64,000 nt of DNA from Rhabditoides inermis (GCA_963966185.1 CAWZYM010000280.1:944501-1008500), one strand, 5' to 3'. Shown: positions 33,136-45,814, numbered from the stretch's first letter. Numbers and translations are program-made. Notes: generated by a model from the sequence alone, not told the origin.

Positions 33136-33536
33136 CGATTGTTTCATTTACGCGCACGGCGCGCGGTTGTGTCTATTATTACAACCAGCGCGAGCAGCGC
33201 TGGTTGGTTTGTGTTAACCCTAGTCGCGCGCTAGAATCGGCAAAAGGCGATTGAACGAAAGGTTCCTTAGAATCTTTACGAGAACAATGTGATGCTGATA
33301 GATGTTATCAGGATGTTAGAAAATGCTTACGTTTCGATTTTGGTAACGCTAGCTGTTGTAGGAAGCGAGATACGCGCGCGCCCCCTGAGGGGCAGGCAAT
33401 CCCCCGTGTACGGATGGTTTTCTAGGGGGGGGGGGGGTGGCGCGCACCGGCTGCCCCCAGCAGACAGGAGGTGCACAATATGCACTGCCTGTGGATTGCA
33501 CTGATATCGTTTAGATCGCGTGCTCTGCCGTGCGCA
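33136..33536. other. hairpin-rich non-coding stretch
   Basis: No gene. Contains the hairpin AACCAGCGC-GAGCA-GCGCTGGTT (33183-33205), a 13-base G run near 33425-33437, and an imperfect stem around GTGCACAATATGCAC near 33471. Confidence 0.6.
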
Positions 33537-33605
33537 CAGTAGTGTTGTGGTTAGCGATTGCGCCCGTTGAAAAACATGGCTCGAGTTCGGTTCCGGCTGG
33601 CGGAA
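33537..33605 (+). other. tRNA-like sequence (A and B box), not a clear tRNA
   Basis: GTGGTTAGCGATTG resembles an A box and GAGTTCGGTTCC a B box, 30-40 bp apart. No good acceptor stem is apparent. It is similar in its first part (TAGTGTTGTGGT) to the tRNA-like core at 60135-60210. It could be a SINE or tRNA-pseudogene promoter. Confidence 0.4.
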
Positions 33606-33810
33606 AACCTTTTGTAATATATGATTTTACATAGAAATGACATTGGAAATGTAAATTTTCTCATCAGCATTACCTAAACTCTTTTTTGAAAATTTTATAC
33701 AATTTTGGACTCAACAAGGTGAGTGAACTGTTGGATTTCTTTTAAAAAAAATGTTTTGTGGTTCATGTTAATGTAGATAGATTTATATGAAATCCAATAA
33801 AAGTACATTC

Positions 33811-34112
33811 ATTATCTTTTAAAAGGACTTCCGTAAGAGAAGAGTTTGTGTTACTCAACGTAATGCAACAAAAGCTCATGCATTTTATCAATCGAAATAG
33901 TACACAAACCTGCTCCAATAGTTCAACAAGTTATATATAATCGATCGGATACCGAAATCAATTTCCCGACATACAACATTTGCTCGCATCAGTTTTTATT
34001 GCAGAAAGAGCAGGTTTGTTTACTATTTCGATTGATGAAATGCATGAGCTTTTGTTGCATTACGTTGAGTAACACAAACTCTTCTCTTACGGAAGTCCTT
34101 TTAAAAGATAAT
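33811..34112. mobile_element. MITE with 105-bp inverted repeats
   Basis: Arms 33811-33915 and 34008-34112 are near-perfect inverted copies, beginning ATTATCTTTTAAAAGGACTT and ending at CCTGCTC/GAGCAGG. The centre is about 90 bp. No coding capacity. The possible target duplication is short and unclear (ATTC/TTTC). Confidence 0.9.
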
Positions 34113-34115
34113 TTC

Positions 34116-34633
34116 ATTTCGGCCAAACTGCATCGGGCCTAAAGTAGCTGCCTTTCGAATCGTCCTCAAACACTCCCGAATTGCCTTCTGAATACTCCCA
34201 ACGCGAAGGAGACCACATGAAAGTCAGGACCGCTAGCATGTCTACAGGTACTACTTGTTGAGTGTATATCGTTCTTTGCTTGCAGTTGCAACCCAAATTT
34301 TTTAGATTGATACTGAATTTGCCGCGCATTTGGATATCGATGGTTATCGATCGATATTCGATATCTACGTTAATATTGGTTCTATGGCCGGCAAAACAAG
34401 TGCGTAGCATGGATGCAAATGAATCTTTGAAAATCACACGCACCTTTTTCCTTGATGCGTTTGATGAACTCTTTCGGCGGCTTAGTGTGCCCAAATGACG
34501 TGCAACAGATGAGGAGAAGCAGCAGGAGCCTGGACAAGAAAGAGACACATCGACAAACAGTATGGGATGGAGAGTGTGGTGCCAGCACAACCGACACAAC
34601 AAAACAACAAAGAGAAAATGAACGCACCGCCAT
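34116..34633 (-). CDS. small secreted-protein candidate, cut at a MITE
   Basis: A leucine-rich leader (SRLLLLLLICCTSFG) followed by HTKPPKEFIKRIKEK. After an intron (about 34242-34440, in phase) comes DMLAVLTFMWSPSRWEYSEG and a TGA three bases before the MITE edge. Only about 80 residues remain after the leader. The family is not recognised. The stop lying at the insertion edge suggests that the MITE removed or displaced the 3' part. The start could be ATG 34633 or an unseen upstream exon. Confidence 0.4.
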
Positions 34634-34639
34634 CCGGGA

Positions 34640-35225
34640 CGACCCATGTCGAAGGAATGACGATGGAGGAAAGGGAGAGGGAGGGTCGGGTGAGAAGTGA
34701 GGGAATGATTAGAAAAGTGAGACGATTATCACGTACGTCAAGTGATCAAAGAACTATTATGCGTGCGAATCGAGAAAAAGGTTGTTAGTGAGTAGTGGTT
34801 ATTAGTGGGGGATGTGGTGGTGTTGTCATGGTGTGGCTTCCTACTTGTTTTTCTTCAATGGTACAGTCAAAAGTTTTTTTCGAGACTTCGTTTCTCGGGT
34901 TCTCCGAGTGTACACCATACTACGTGCCAGACTTGCTTGTTAGCACCACAGAAAACGAGGTTATCCTATCCAATACGAACGCTTTATTAGATCGAAAATT
35001 TGATTATACAAACAGGAGAATCCAGACACGGTTGACTAACAGGTGGGAGAATCTTATAGACTGGATGTTGGAATATTGATTATTGATTCATAGGATGAAC
35101 GTAATACGAACACTTTATTAGACCGAAAATATTATACAAGGGGCACGAAAACGACACAGTTGACTCGGGAGAATCTCGGAATGTATGTTGGGATCGGGAT
35201 GGGATCAGATGGGACGGGACGGGAT
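34640..35225. other. no gene; transcript 3' ends
   Basis: Two similar stretches on the minus strand carry AATAAA (about 34985-34990 and 35113-35118) within a repeated ACGAACRCTTTATTAGA context. They are probably duplicated 3' UTR/poly(A) signal regions of the SXP/RAL-2 gene. Confidence 0.5.
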
Positions 35226-35230
35226 GGAAT

Positions 35231-36141
35231 TCACGGGATGAACATGTTGGAGATCTCCTCCTGCAGTGACTCCAGCGCGTCCCGGTCCTCGTCGGACAGA
35301 GAGTCCATCTTCTCCTCCACCTAAAGAAAGAATCATCAAGCAATAGCGTGACAGTAGCCGCGAGTTGCAAGAACTCGTCAGTTATTCGTGAACGGTTTCA
35401 ATTCATCGGAACGTGTTATTTATCACTGGTAGGTTGTGTTTGTTCGAGTGCTGCATCCACTTCTATCTGATCAAAAAATAAAAATAAAAACTTCTATTAA
35501 AATGGCCTGCAACCCAACCCCTGTATGAAAGTACAAGAGGTCTGTGACAATAGCATGCTAATGACACGAATCATGTTCCACCTGTCTGATCTATCTTAAG
35601 TTCTTGCCATCGCTGTAGGTTGTAGCGGGTTCGTTCGATTCGTTGTACATAGGGTGCTAGTTTGTTGTAGTAGGTTGCACGCACCCCCTGTCTGATCTCT
35701 CTGATCGTCTTGTCCTTGTCCGTGAACATCTTCACCAGCTCCTCTGCCGCCGATTTGGCCGAACCGGACAGAGAGTCGATCTGGAGGGGTACGGTAAGCA
35801 CAACCGGGTAAGATAGTAATGAAACTGGTACACAAGGAAGCATTTATGATGTACACATAATCCTTTCTGCTGTTCCATTGCTGTTCTATTCCAGTGTCAA
35901 TGAGACTGGAACCCACTGTCTCGCTGCCCACCTTCTTGTTGAGTGCATCGTGCAGCTCCTGCCTCTTCGCGTTGAGATCGTTCTCGAACTGGCGCGCCTG
36001 TTCCTGAAAAAAGATTGATCGAGTAATGGATCGAATATCGATTTATCGATTCACCTGCACATCCTCTGGCAGGTTCTCCGTCCACTCCTGCATCTGTCGC
36101 TCCTTCTCGGCCAGAGTCTCGTCGTCGTTACTAGAAAGATG

Positions 36142-36192
<51 letters not shown>

Positions 36193-37200
36193 AGACTGAC
36201 GAGAGTATGTCGAAGAACTTGTTCGCGTCCTCCTCGCTCACTCCCATGTTCTGCAGCACATCGGCCGGGTTGACCACCGCCTGTTTGAAATATATTATAA
36301 TTATTATTTTTACTATTGTAGTAGTGTATTTTTAGTTATTGTATTGTTTACGTGCGTGCATCTCTCATCTTTGTTTTGAACATTAAACGTATTATCGCCA
36401 CAATGTGACACATTGTCTTCTTATCACTCGTTTTCTTTCATCGAGGAAGCAAATGTGAAACGATTGTGACAAGAGCAAATCGGTTCATTGTCAAAACAAC
36501 ACATTTTAAACGATTCTCTCTTTCTCTCTCTCTCTCCCTCTCTCCTCCTCCCTCCATCTCTCTCCCTCTCTCTCCCTTCCTCCACCCTCTTTCTCTCTCT
36601 CCCCCTCCCTCTCCCCCTCTCTCTCCCTCTCTCTCTCTCTCCTCACCTCCTCCCCCTCCCCCTCGTCGAAGTTCTTGCGCATGTTCTGCAGCGACTGCTT
36701 GTCCGCCTCGGATAGGGCGGCAAACTTGGACTGGATCTGCAATGCACAACTTAAATAAACTTGTCGATCACCTCATAGATAAATCATAGATGATAATTTG
36801 CACCAGTTCACCCTCGAGACTACTTTCGTCACAGAGGCCTGCTGCATGCAACATATCCACAAACTACACTCCGATATTGGTTGCCAATAACTAACCCGGC
36901 AGCTGCATTTCGAAGCGTGGTGAAAATCCACTTTCACCACCTCCCCACAAAGATGGCAACGAAAACTTTGTGAGTCATGCTTTTTTCCGACCATATCAAG
37001 TGCACAAGTCTCCACTCTCATCCACGCACCGTGTTCCTCAGCTGGTTCATCGACTGCTGTTTGTGGTCAAAGGCGGTGAGGATGTCGTCGATGGCAGAAC
37101 GGGCGGGCGCGGAGAGGGAGGAGGACTGCAAGAGGGAGGGTGGAGAGAGTGGGAGAGAGAGAGAGAGTGGGAGAGAGAGAGAGAGTGGGAGAGAGAGAAG

Positions 37201-37238
<38 letters not shown>

Positions 37239-38106
37239 GGAGAGACAGAGATAGAGAGGAGGGAGAGAGGAGAGAGAGGAGAGAGTGGGAGAGAGGAGGG
37301 GAAGAGGGAGAGAGGAGGGATACTGGTACCGCGAATGAAGGAGAATTTGTGTGCAGAATAAAGGCAAATATACCATCATATAAGTCTATGTTGAGAAGAA
37401 GAGGGAGAGAAAGGAGAGGAGAGGAGAGAGGGAGAGGGAATGGGAGCTAGACTGACGACACTGAGGACAAGGGGCGCCGCGTCGTACAGAGCAGTACCAG
37501 TCTCAGCGATAGCACCAAATAGTCTTGAGTACTGTAACGTACCTGATCCCGCACTATGCTCTTGGCCGTCTCGATTTTCTGGTCGACGTGCGCCTTCAGC
37601 AGCTTCGCGCTGTCCTGCAAAGGATTCTCTCTCTCTCTTTCTCTCTCTCTCTCTCACATTCTCTCTCTCTCACCTGCACATCCTTCGGTTGTTTCTCCAG
37701 CCATGCCTGCATGTTCGCCTCCACATCCTTCATGGGAATGTCTTGGTTTCTGGATAGAGGAGGATAGTTTCATATATCACATCTGCTATAGAGAAGCCTT
37801 TGAAACCGAACAGTGTGATACGTTTTTTTTCATATATTTTTCGAAGCTGCTAGAAATTGTTGATAAACCACTTATTGGAATGATATTGGCTGAGTGAAAC
37901 GTACTCACTCTGTGATCGCGACCACTTCCTTTCGCTGCTCCGGTGTGAGCTTGGAGAGAATGGTGTCCGCCGGACCTCCGGACAGTCTGGATAGAAAATC
38001 TCTCTCTTTCTCTCTCTCTCTTTCTTTTTTTTCTCTCTCTCCCTTACCCCGTTGGTGCGGCATGTACCAAAGCCAGTAGAACAGCCGTTACGACGAATGC
38101 TCGCAT
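35231..38106 (-). CDS. SXP/RAL-2 family secreted protein with two domains
   Basis: SXP/RAL-2 (DUF148) proteins are secreted, helical and restricted to nematodes. The first exon is a signal peptide, MRAFVVTAVLLALVHAAPTG. Domain 1: TILSKLTPEQRKEVVAITE, MKDVEANMQAWLEKQPKDVQ, SAKLLKAHVDQKIETAKSIV, LSAPARSAIDDILTAFDHKQ. Domain 2 repeats the order: IQSKFAALSEADKQSLQNMR, VLQNMGVSEEDANKFFDILS, RQMQEWTENLPEDVQ, ARQFENDLNAKRQELHDALN, LSGSAKSAAEELVKMFTDKD, then KMDSLSDEDRDALESLQEEI and a TGA at 35231-35233. The tandem arrangement suggests an internal gene duplication. Several introns hold GA/CT microsatellites (36145-36190, 36515-36645, 37135-37325). It is similar in style to parasite antigens, but the function in the worm is not established. 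Confidence 0.85.
37135..37440. repeat. GA-rich intron repeat
   Basis: GAGAGAGAGTGG and GGGAGAGAGGA variants plus pure GA, inside an intron of the SXP/RAL-2 gene. The open frames are artefacts. Confidence 0.85.
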
Positions 38107-38524
38107 GTTGAATACAATAACAGAGTACCAGTTATCCAAAAACCACGACAGCGACTCTTTTATACACCCGCACATATCCGTTATTTCCAGTGATCCAGTC
38201 GTATAATTGGCCGCTCTCACCGTCTGCGCTCTCTCGCGTTCCCTCACTCTTCCCCTGAATCACTCCCTCTCACGCTCACTACCGCCCACCCATAAACGGA
38301 CAAAACAACGCCAAAAGAACAAGAGAGCGAGGATTGACATCAGACTGAAATCATAAATCACAACATGGGTACACGACTTTATACTAGTAACGGCAATAAC
38401 ATGGCGAGAAGTGGTTAGTGCGCTAAATACAACCTGAACAAACTATATCGGACACAGAATAATAGGTATAGAATATATGATACACACCCGTGGATAAAAA
38501 GAGGTGATGATGGGAGGGCTACTG

Positions 38525-38665
38525 ACTAGGCTACTGCTGGAAGAGTGACGTGGCGATGACGTCAGATGCCGTGGCAGATGACGTGGCGATGACGTCAGAT
38601 GACGTGGACGATGCGGTGACGTGGCAGATGGCGTCAGATGTCGTGATGGTCGTCGGTGGCGCTCT
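38525..38665 (+). promoter_or_regulatory. tandem ACGT repeats with two perfect CRE sites
   Basis: TGACGTCA occurs at 38557-38564 and 38590-38597, 33 bp apart, within a roughly 33-36 bp repeat that also holds several TGACGTGG half sites. TGACGTCA is the CREB/ATF palindrome. It lies about 450 bp upstream of the SXP/RAL-2 start. A regulatory role is an inference; a simple tandem repeat is the alternative. Confidence 0.4.
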
Positions 38666-38807
38666 GATGGCTGTAGACGTAGCTGAGCTTGCGAGTCGCT
38701 TGGGAGGGAGGGCGAGAGATCGAACCTGCAAAGGCAAAGATCGAATGCACATTGGACTCATGAGACATCAAGCTGAATCAATCAAACACTTCAGATAATG
38801 GTGTAGA

Positions 38808-40019
38808 AGCGAGACAGAGACAGAGACAGAGACAGAGACAGAGGCAGAGGCAGAGGCAGAGGCAGAGGCAGAGGCAGAGGCAGAGGCAGAGCAGAGACAG
38901 AGACAGAGACAGAGACAGAGACAGAGACAGAGACAGAGACAGAGACAGAGACAGAGACAGAGACAGAGACAGAGACAGAGACAGAGACAGAGACAGAGAC
39001 AGAGACAGAGACAGAGACAGAGACAGAGACAGAGACAGAGACAGAGACAGAGACAGAGACAGAGACAGAGACAGAGACAGAGACAGAGACAGAGACAGAG
39101 ACAGAGACAGAGACAGAGACAGAGACAGAGACAGAGACAGAGACAGAGACAGAGACAGAGACAGAGACAGAGACAGAGACAGAGACAGAGACAGAGACAG
39201 AGACAGAGACAGAGACAGAGACAGAGACAGAGACAGAGACAGAGACAGAGACAGAGACAGAGACAGAGACAGAGACAGAGACAGAGACAGAGACAGAGAC
39301 AGAGACAGAGACAGAGACAGAGACAGAGACAGAGACAGAGACAGAGACAGAGACAGAGACAGAGACAGAGACAGAGACAGAGACAGAGACAGAGACAGAG
39401 ACAGAGACAGAGACAGAGACAGAGACAGAGACAGAGACAGAGACAGAGACAGAGACAGAGACAGAGACAGAGACAGAGACAGAGACAGAGACAGAGACAG
39501 AGACAGAGACAGAGACAGAGACAGAGACAGAGACAGAGACAGAGACAGAGACAGAGACAGAGACAGAGACAGAGACAGAGACAGAGACAGAGACAGAGAC
39601 AGAGACAGAGACAGAGACAGAGACAGAGACAGAGACAGAGACAGAGACAGAGACAGAGACAGAGACAGAGACAGAGACAGAGACAGAGACAGAGACAGAG
39701 ACAGAGACAGAGACAGAGACAGAGACAGAGACAGAGACAGAGACAGAGACAGAGACAGAGACAGAGACAGAGACAGAGACAGAGACAGAGACAGAGACAG
39801 AGACAGAGACAGAGACAGAGACAGAGACAGAGACAGAGACAGAGACAGAGACAGAGACAGAGACAGAGACAGAGACAGAGACAGAGACAGAGACAGAGAC
39901 AGAGACAGAGACAGAGACAGAGACAGAGACAGAGACAGAGACAGAGACAGAGACAGAGACAGAGACAGAGACAGAGACAGAGACAGAGACAGAGACAGAG
40001 ACAGAGACAGAGACAGAGA
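38808..40019 (+). repeat. (GAGACA)n hexanucleotide array, 1.2 kb
   Basis: About 200 copies of the hexamer. The first few and a block of about 10 (38838-38889) read GAGGCA, then there is a register slip (GAGCAGAGACA), then an unbroken pure run to 40018. It gives three open frames on the minus strand (LCLC, SLSL, VSVS) of more than 400 residues each, none of which is a gene. Such purity suggests recent expansion, and the true length may be longer than assembled. Confidence 0.97.
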
Positions 40020-40715
40020 GAAGCCACTGACCGCCGCACACGCTGCCATTGCTGGAGTGTCGCCTGCAGAGTGGTCGAGGGAGATGGGGGTCGGAGTCGG
40101 ACTGCCAAGACACGGTCGACGCGCCAGAGTGACAGCGGGTGCGCATCAGGTGGGTGGGCGAGACTGGAAGAAGGAATTGGTGAAACAACATTTATAGAGA
40201 TGTTAGACCTATGTTTGGAGAGGAAACTCGTGTGCGAGAGTGAACAGGGAAAAGTTATAGATATTATGGGGCCTGCAGATTCGCCAGTTTGTCACAGAAA
40301 TCGATGTAGATGTACCAATGTGAATTCGGTGTAGTAAAACTGTGCGCATCATCAGCATAGAAGAGACTGAACAGGGAAGCAATGAAAAAAATTAGGGTGT
40401 CGTCAGCCGCTCCGAAACAGGCCAAGACGCCTGCACACAGTGTTGGTCTCACACTCTTATTTCGAAATTTCTCAATCAGTTGCAATATGAGTTTCGAAGA
40501 GACTGGCCGTAACTCGATAAGTCGATAGGGTTTGGGGAATTATACCCTGATCGAAGTACGAATAGATTTTGTGGCTCAATTGTTAGTAACGATTCTGGGA
40601 AATCACACTTAGAAAAACTATGGGAAAGGATACTTTTCACAAAAGGTACAAAGGTCGTAGACTCTATTCGGCAATAATGACAACTAGAAAACGTTTGTAA
40701 CTAAAAAAAACACCA
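40020..40715. other. no gene seen
   Basis: No frame with domain or splice support. Short open frames only. Confidence 0.4.
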
Positions 40716-42570
40716 ACCACTGCGCTTGTTGATTAGATTGCCGGGCAGATCGAGGAACTCCCTGAAATTACAGGATACAGTAACCCAGATTCCATCTACC
40801 GTATCCCTACCGTACCTGTAGTTGAATGGGGCGGAGAAGATGCGTCCGAGGAGGACAATCGTCGTGAGGAGCGAAGAGATGACGCAGCACACAGAGAACA
40901 CCGTCGGAACCACGAACAGCTGCAAGCGATCGATTTATCGATTCATCGATTAGTTAATTGATATATTGATTTCTGCGCGTACATACGTTTCGACCGCGGC
41001 ATAAAGAATAGCCGTTGAACAATGACTAAAATTGTGGCGCGATTCCGCTTTCGTAATTCCAACCTTCTAACACAAATGTATAACACAAATGAGAGATAGA
41101 GAGACAAAGAAAGAAAAAGAGAATTTTCAAGTATCAAAGTCATCATAAGATTATTTTGCAAATCAGTCCTATCCTACTGTAACGAACATTCTGCTAATTC
41201 GGACCACCCACGAAGTGAAAGGACCACCCACGAAGTTACAAAGGACCACCCACGATGCTCATGAGGAACTTCTTTCTGTGCTGCCGCCACGCGTACGAGT
41301 AGAGCAGCGAGAACACGCACGTCCACAGCGCCAGTTGAGCCTGCCAATATCGATTTATTGATTTATTTATCGAATTATGGATTGATTATCGATTTGTTGA
41401 TTAATTGATCGCTCACCTGCAGCACGTCGTAGAACACGCTGTTGGTCGTCTCCTTGCCACTGTCCGACGAGACCTACAATTATTATTTTACTACGGTAAC
41501 ACTAATTACAGTACTTCAAAATCGAAGAGGTAGACGTCTTTGTAGTAGTCTACGGTCGATTCGATCCAGTCAATAATGAGAGCAGGGGAAGTCATGGACG
41601 ATTAGAAGAGTGGATCAGAGTGATAGTGACAATGAAGCCCCCTCCGGAAGCTTGCCGTCAACAATCAGTGATGAGAGTAGAGACAACCATCAGTGATTTA
41701 TTGATAGTGAGAGTGGAGCGAGAGAGTGCAGGGATGCAAGAGGGAGCAGAGGTCTGATAACGATAAAAGTGATCAAGGTACAGAGTGCATCATAATCATC
41801 TTTCCGGGTTATTTCGAGTATTGTTATCGTTAAGGGGCGACTAATTCTGGATTTTTGTGGAGAGTAATGTTCTTGGTAATATCATAGAGGGCAGAGGATG
41901 GTGCACTACAGCAACTTGCGACCTCGCGCTGCTATTTCTGCGGTGATAATAATGATAGGAATGCGAGAGGAATGCGTGTACTCATGCAGAATCACTGCGT
42001 ATCACGCTGATCAATATCCACCTATCATCCTATCAAGCTGTAACAGCTTGTAGTAACATCGCAAACTGGACATTTACTAGAGGTTTTTTATTCTCAGACA
42101 TCATCGTTTTGATCGCTTTGCATCGTCTGAATGAGTTCAGGTCTAGTCAAAAGGGCAGCATTCCAGGGTTCGGAGCGATGCGGGCGAGAAGCAGTGTACT
42201 TTGCCCTTTACACGCCGCGTTCACGTGCCGTGATCATCTCCATCTCTCATCCTCCACTCCTGCCACACTCTCTCGTCACTCTCTCTCCATGCGCGGACCA
42301 CGTGAATTGGAGATGGTCCGGATTAGATACCATGGGAACGAGCCGTATGTGTTATACCCATAGGCAATAAAGCGGAAAATGCTGTGGCGTGCGAATATGT
42401 TTGAAGGGTGACAGCTTGGATCAAAACAATTTGATTAAAAGATAAGAGAAAGGAGATCGAAGATCGGACAGGAATACGGTAATAATGTAAAAAGTACCTC
42501 GCTGAGACAACTGCTGAGCTTGTCGAGTTCCTCCGAGGAGAAGTGATCGGAAATGAGGAGTTCCTGAAAA

Positions 42571-42613
<43 letters not shown>

Positions 42614-43067
42614 CTCTTCCATCTCCCGCCAAAACACCTGTCAATCACCGAGTTCAGACAACCCCTTGACAACTGATAAAACATAAAAAGTACGGCGACC
42701 CACCGGTTCAATAGAGTCAAAGGAGGAGTTGCGGGAGAGTGAGCCGCTAGGGCCCGCCTCCTGGAGACACGCCTCCCGACACGACGCCGCCAGCGCAGAG
42801 TACTGTAAGAGTGATTGCGGTGAGTTACGATAGATTGAAACTACAGTACCCTGAGATGAGCGTACAGCATGGACAGTCGGACAGTGGCCATTCGGGCGAG
42901 AGTGATAGTAGCTAGGGTTCGAGGGGTGAATATAATGACTTTCGAGGCTGATAATAGTCCTGTCTGCGAAAATATGCAGCGGGAAACAAGGTAAATTCCG
43001 GGGGGACGCCCACCCAATCACTATCTCTACCTTTCTCTTCTCTCTCTCCCTCCCTCTCTTCCTCTTT

Positions 43068-43102
<35 letters not shown>

Positions 43103-43583
43103 TCCCTCTCCCTCTCTCTCTCCCGTTCTCGCTGTCCCAAAAAATCTAGAAGCAATGTTCAAAAGACAAAAGTTCGCAGGCGATTACTCACTAGTGCTAA
43201 TCTACCAATTAGTGCGAGAAGGTTGATAGTGTCGTTATACTGTACTGCACTCCCAGCCAAATATAGAATCAAAGGAGGGCCAGACGAACGATTCCTGATT
43301 CGGGATACTATGTAAAGTACTATGTGCACTGTCACGTCCGAATCTGCTCACTTCGCGATTTACCAAGAGCTGTCTCGCAGATCACCAATCATGCAAACAT
43401 GAGGAACCAGGCTGATCAACAAACAAGGTCTTTGCGTCGAATAGAAGCTCCATGGTTTGTATGCGTGTCATAATCATGTTTGCGATTTCGAATAAACACA
43501 AACAAAACACTCACCGAGTCGACCCTGTGATAGTGGTGGAACGTGTTATTCTCCTTGTTGTCGAGAAGAAGATCCTCAGTCAT
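40716..43583 (-). CDS. unrecognised multi-pass membrane protein
   Basis: Starts at ATG 43583 ([20 protein letters not shown], then a consensus donor). Later exons: [20 protein letters not shown] with [13 protein letters not shown] (42717-42804), [19 protein letters not shown] (about 42500-42560), [15 protein letters not shown] (41410-41475), a membrane segment [20 protein letters not shown] followed by basic RKKFLMS (41255-41345), a second segment [20 protein letters not shown] continuing VLLGRIF (40820-40920), and [15 protein letters not shown] (40720-40760). The acidic-dileucine start (EDLLLDN) and serine-rich tail suggest an endomembrane protein, but this is only an inference. The family is not recognised, and exons in GA-rich introns may be missed. 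Confidence 0.5.
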
Positions 43584-43784
43584 CTCTCACCCTGCAAATG
43601 CAAAGTGATGAACGACAAACAACGTGGGAGCAAACGACATACACACATACACATGGTCGATTACAATGAGCGAGAGAAAGCAAAGCGAACACGAGTGGGG
43701 GGGGGGGAGGATGGCGCGTATCGCTCACTATCGCTAACCGCTATCGCAACTCTGTCAACAGCCAATAAGCAAAAAGCAGCTAGA

Positions 43785-44110
43785 TAGCGGAGCGAGCGCA
43801 AAGATGCCGAAAGGAACAAGGTACAACGCACATTCGAGAAGGCCTACTGGCAAGTGAATTGGGTAATGTAATCATATGAACACAGTGACAGACGGAAAAT
43901 AGATAAGCGGCAAATACAGATGGTCAATAAACAATATGTCAACAGAGCTGCAGAGTGAGCGCTAATACAACGCATTGCAGACGCTGCACAATCAACAACT
44001 CTTGCAAAATGCAGATAGCGAAGCGAGCGAAAAAAACGCCGAAAGGAACAAGGTACACCGAGGTGGCTGGTAAGTGATGTGGACAATGTCTAATCATGTG
44101 GGCGGACGGA
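43785..44110. repeat. two-copy direct repeat upstream of the membrane-protein gene
   Basis: Blocks 43785-43880 and 44008-44100 share AGATAGCG(G/A)AGCGAGCG, then GCCGAAAGGAACAAGGTACA, then a looser match. A GA microsatellite lies at 44151-44190. Confidence 0.75.
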
Positions 44111-44146
44111 ACACAGGTAAGTACAGGTGATGAGCGATGATATGTC

Positions 44147-44193
<47 letters not shown>

Positions 44194-44199
44194 TACAAC

Positions 44200-45262
44200 G
44201 TGTCTTGCAGACGCCCGCATAAACAGCGTGTTTGACGGGGCGACGCCGAGGTAAACACTATCATTCGAACGTAGTATGATAATGATAACACCGGTAGACT
44301 GCAGGGGGCTAGGAACACAATAGACCGCCTCACGGTGCCGACTTGCCGTTGGGGACAGGGCGGGTATATGAGAGGAGAGAGGGAGAGGAGGGTGCAGATG
44401 GTCTAATAAGGGCCGGCCGATCTACGGTCGCCTAGCAGAGTAGGCGATCTGTCGGGATATATCGGATGGCGCGGGATGATCGAGTGATGCAATAGGAACA
44501 GAGTGGGAGACTGTCAGAGGCAGTATAGCCCATATCACAACAATAGAAGATGTGCAGAGAAAACTGCGGCGAAATACGCACGTAATGTTATTCTGCAATG
44601 CTTTACAGTGAGTGTGACAGAACATTTCAAAAATCACCGAAACAGCGATAGCTACCTTGAAAAGCGACGGAAAACGAAGCGTTCCGAGAGAAATGGAGCT
44701 AATCATAGCCAACTGACCTCTACTCGCCCCAGTGCAAAATTGACCGCCGGACGAGAATGAGAGAGAGCGCGCGCGCGAGAGAGAGAGCCAGGCGAGGCGG
44801 AGAGAGCGCAGTGATAGGAGAGGGCGGCAGAGATGCAGACATTTGATAAATGATATCGCCAACGGTCACTGAGTGGTGGCGAATCTTTGGTGTTTCTCCT
44901 TCGTGATAACGATTAAATGAAAAGATTGGGAGTAGAGTAAGAGTAAGGCGACAGCTGGAAGACGAGATGAAGTCACATGCTCTCTATCGCTCTTCCAGAT
45001 CCATATCTCTCACTATCTCGCCTGAAACTGGAAAACAAACAACACATTTTATTAGCGAATTACGTTCCCCATAACACCATTGATACCATGTTTCCCGAAT
45101 TCGTTCAAAATTGCGGTGGAAAACAGTCTCACTCGGTGCATTTAGTGTCATTTCAGTTAGCGTCAATTACTGTTCTTCGGAAAAGAATGCCACCCCACGT
45201 GTTTAGCTCCTACCGTAAATATTGATGATGAGTGTTTATAAAAAATTAAAATTTGCACCTTA
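44200..45262. other. no gene seen, probable upstream region
   Basis: Open frames here lack splice or domain support. It is likely the promoter and 5' region of the minus-strand membrane-protein gene. Confidence 0.4.
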
Positions 45263-45814
45263 TTAAAGGTAGTGTACACTCTGATATTCGAATCAAATGA
45301 TAATGAATTTTGTTGGAAAATAGATTCATGGTTAACTAAGAATGTCTGTTCGACAGATAAGTATTTGTTTCAAAAATTATGTTTAAAAGTGTTTTGAATA
45401 AAATAATTCAAGATTAAATAGTACATTTTCTCCTATTGACATAAAGTTACAGCTTTTAGTGCGTTCCGTTTAATTCATTTTCGTGAGTTAATTTGACGTT
45501 TTGTTTCAATTTATATAATATTTTTTGATCATAATAATGAAAACATATTTAAAAAGTTGAGGAGGAATGAACAGAAAAGTTAAACTTGTGAACATGAGAG
45601 AAATATAATGAAGTTGTGCGTCCAACTGTGAAATCTCACCAACACGCACGATAATTAGCCTTAGTGGCAGTATGAAATTAATATTTCTTAACATGTTTAA
45701 ATAGGTTTTAATCGTTTCATAATGTAATACTTTGCCATTTTAACTTCGAAAGTGTGCACTATATCCTGGTATGGTCAACTCCACTTTCAAATTCAGAGTG
45801 AACACTACCTTTAA
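45263..45814. mobile_element. TTAA-flanked MITE, 552 bp
   Basis: Left end TTAAAGGTAGTGTACACTCT, right end GAACACTACCTTTAA, inverted copies within TTAA at both sides. The TTAA target is the signature of piggyBac-type insertion. AT-rich interior, no coding. Confidence 0.8.

Noticed and set aside
32366..33222. Proline/threonine-rich secreted mucin-like protein
   Set aside because: The frame comes from a 12-bp minisatellite open in several registers, and no signal peptide or splice context supports it.
38768..40191. Open frames of 423-466 residues on the minus strand (LCLC, SLSL, VSVS)
   Set aside because: They are three registers of the same hexanucleotide repeat, with no start context, splice support or complexity.
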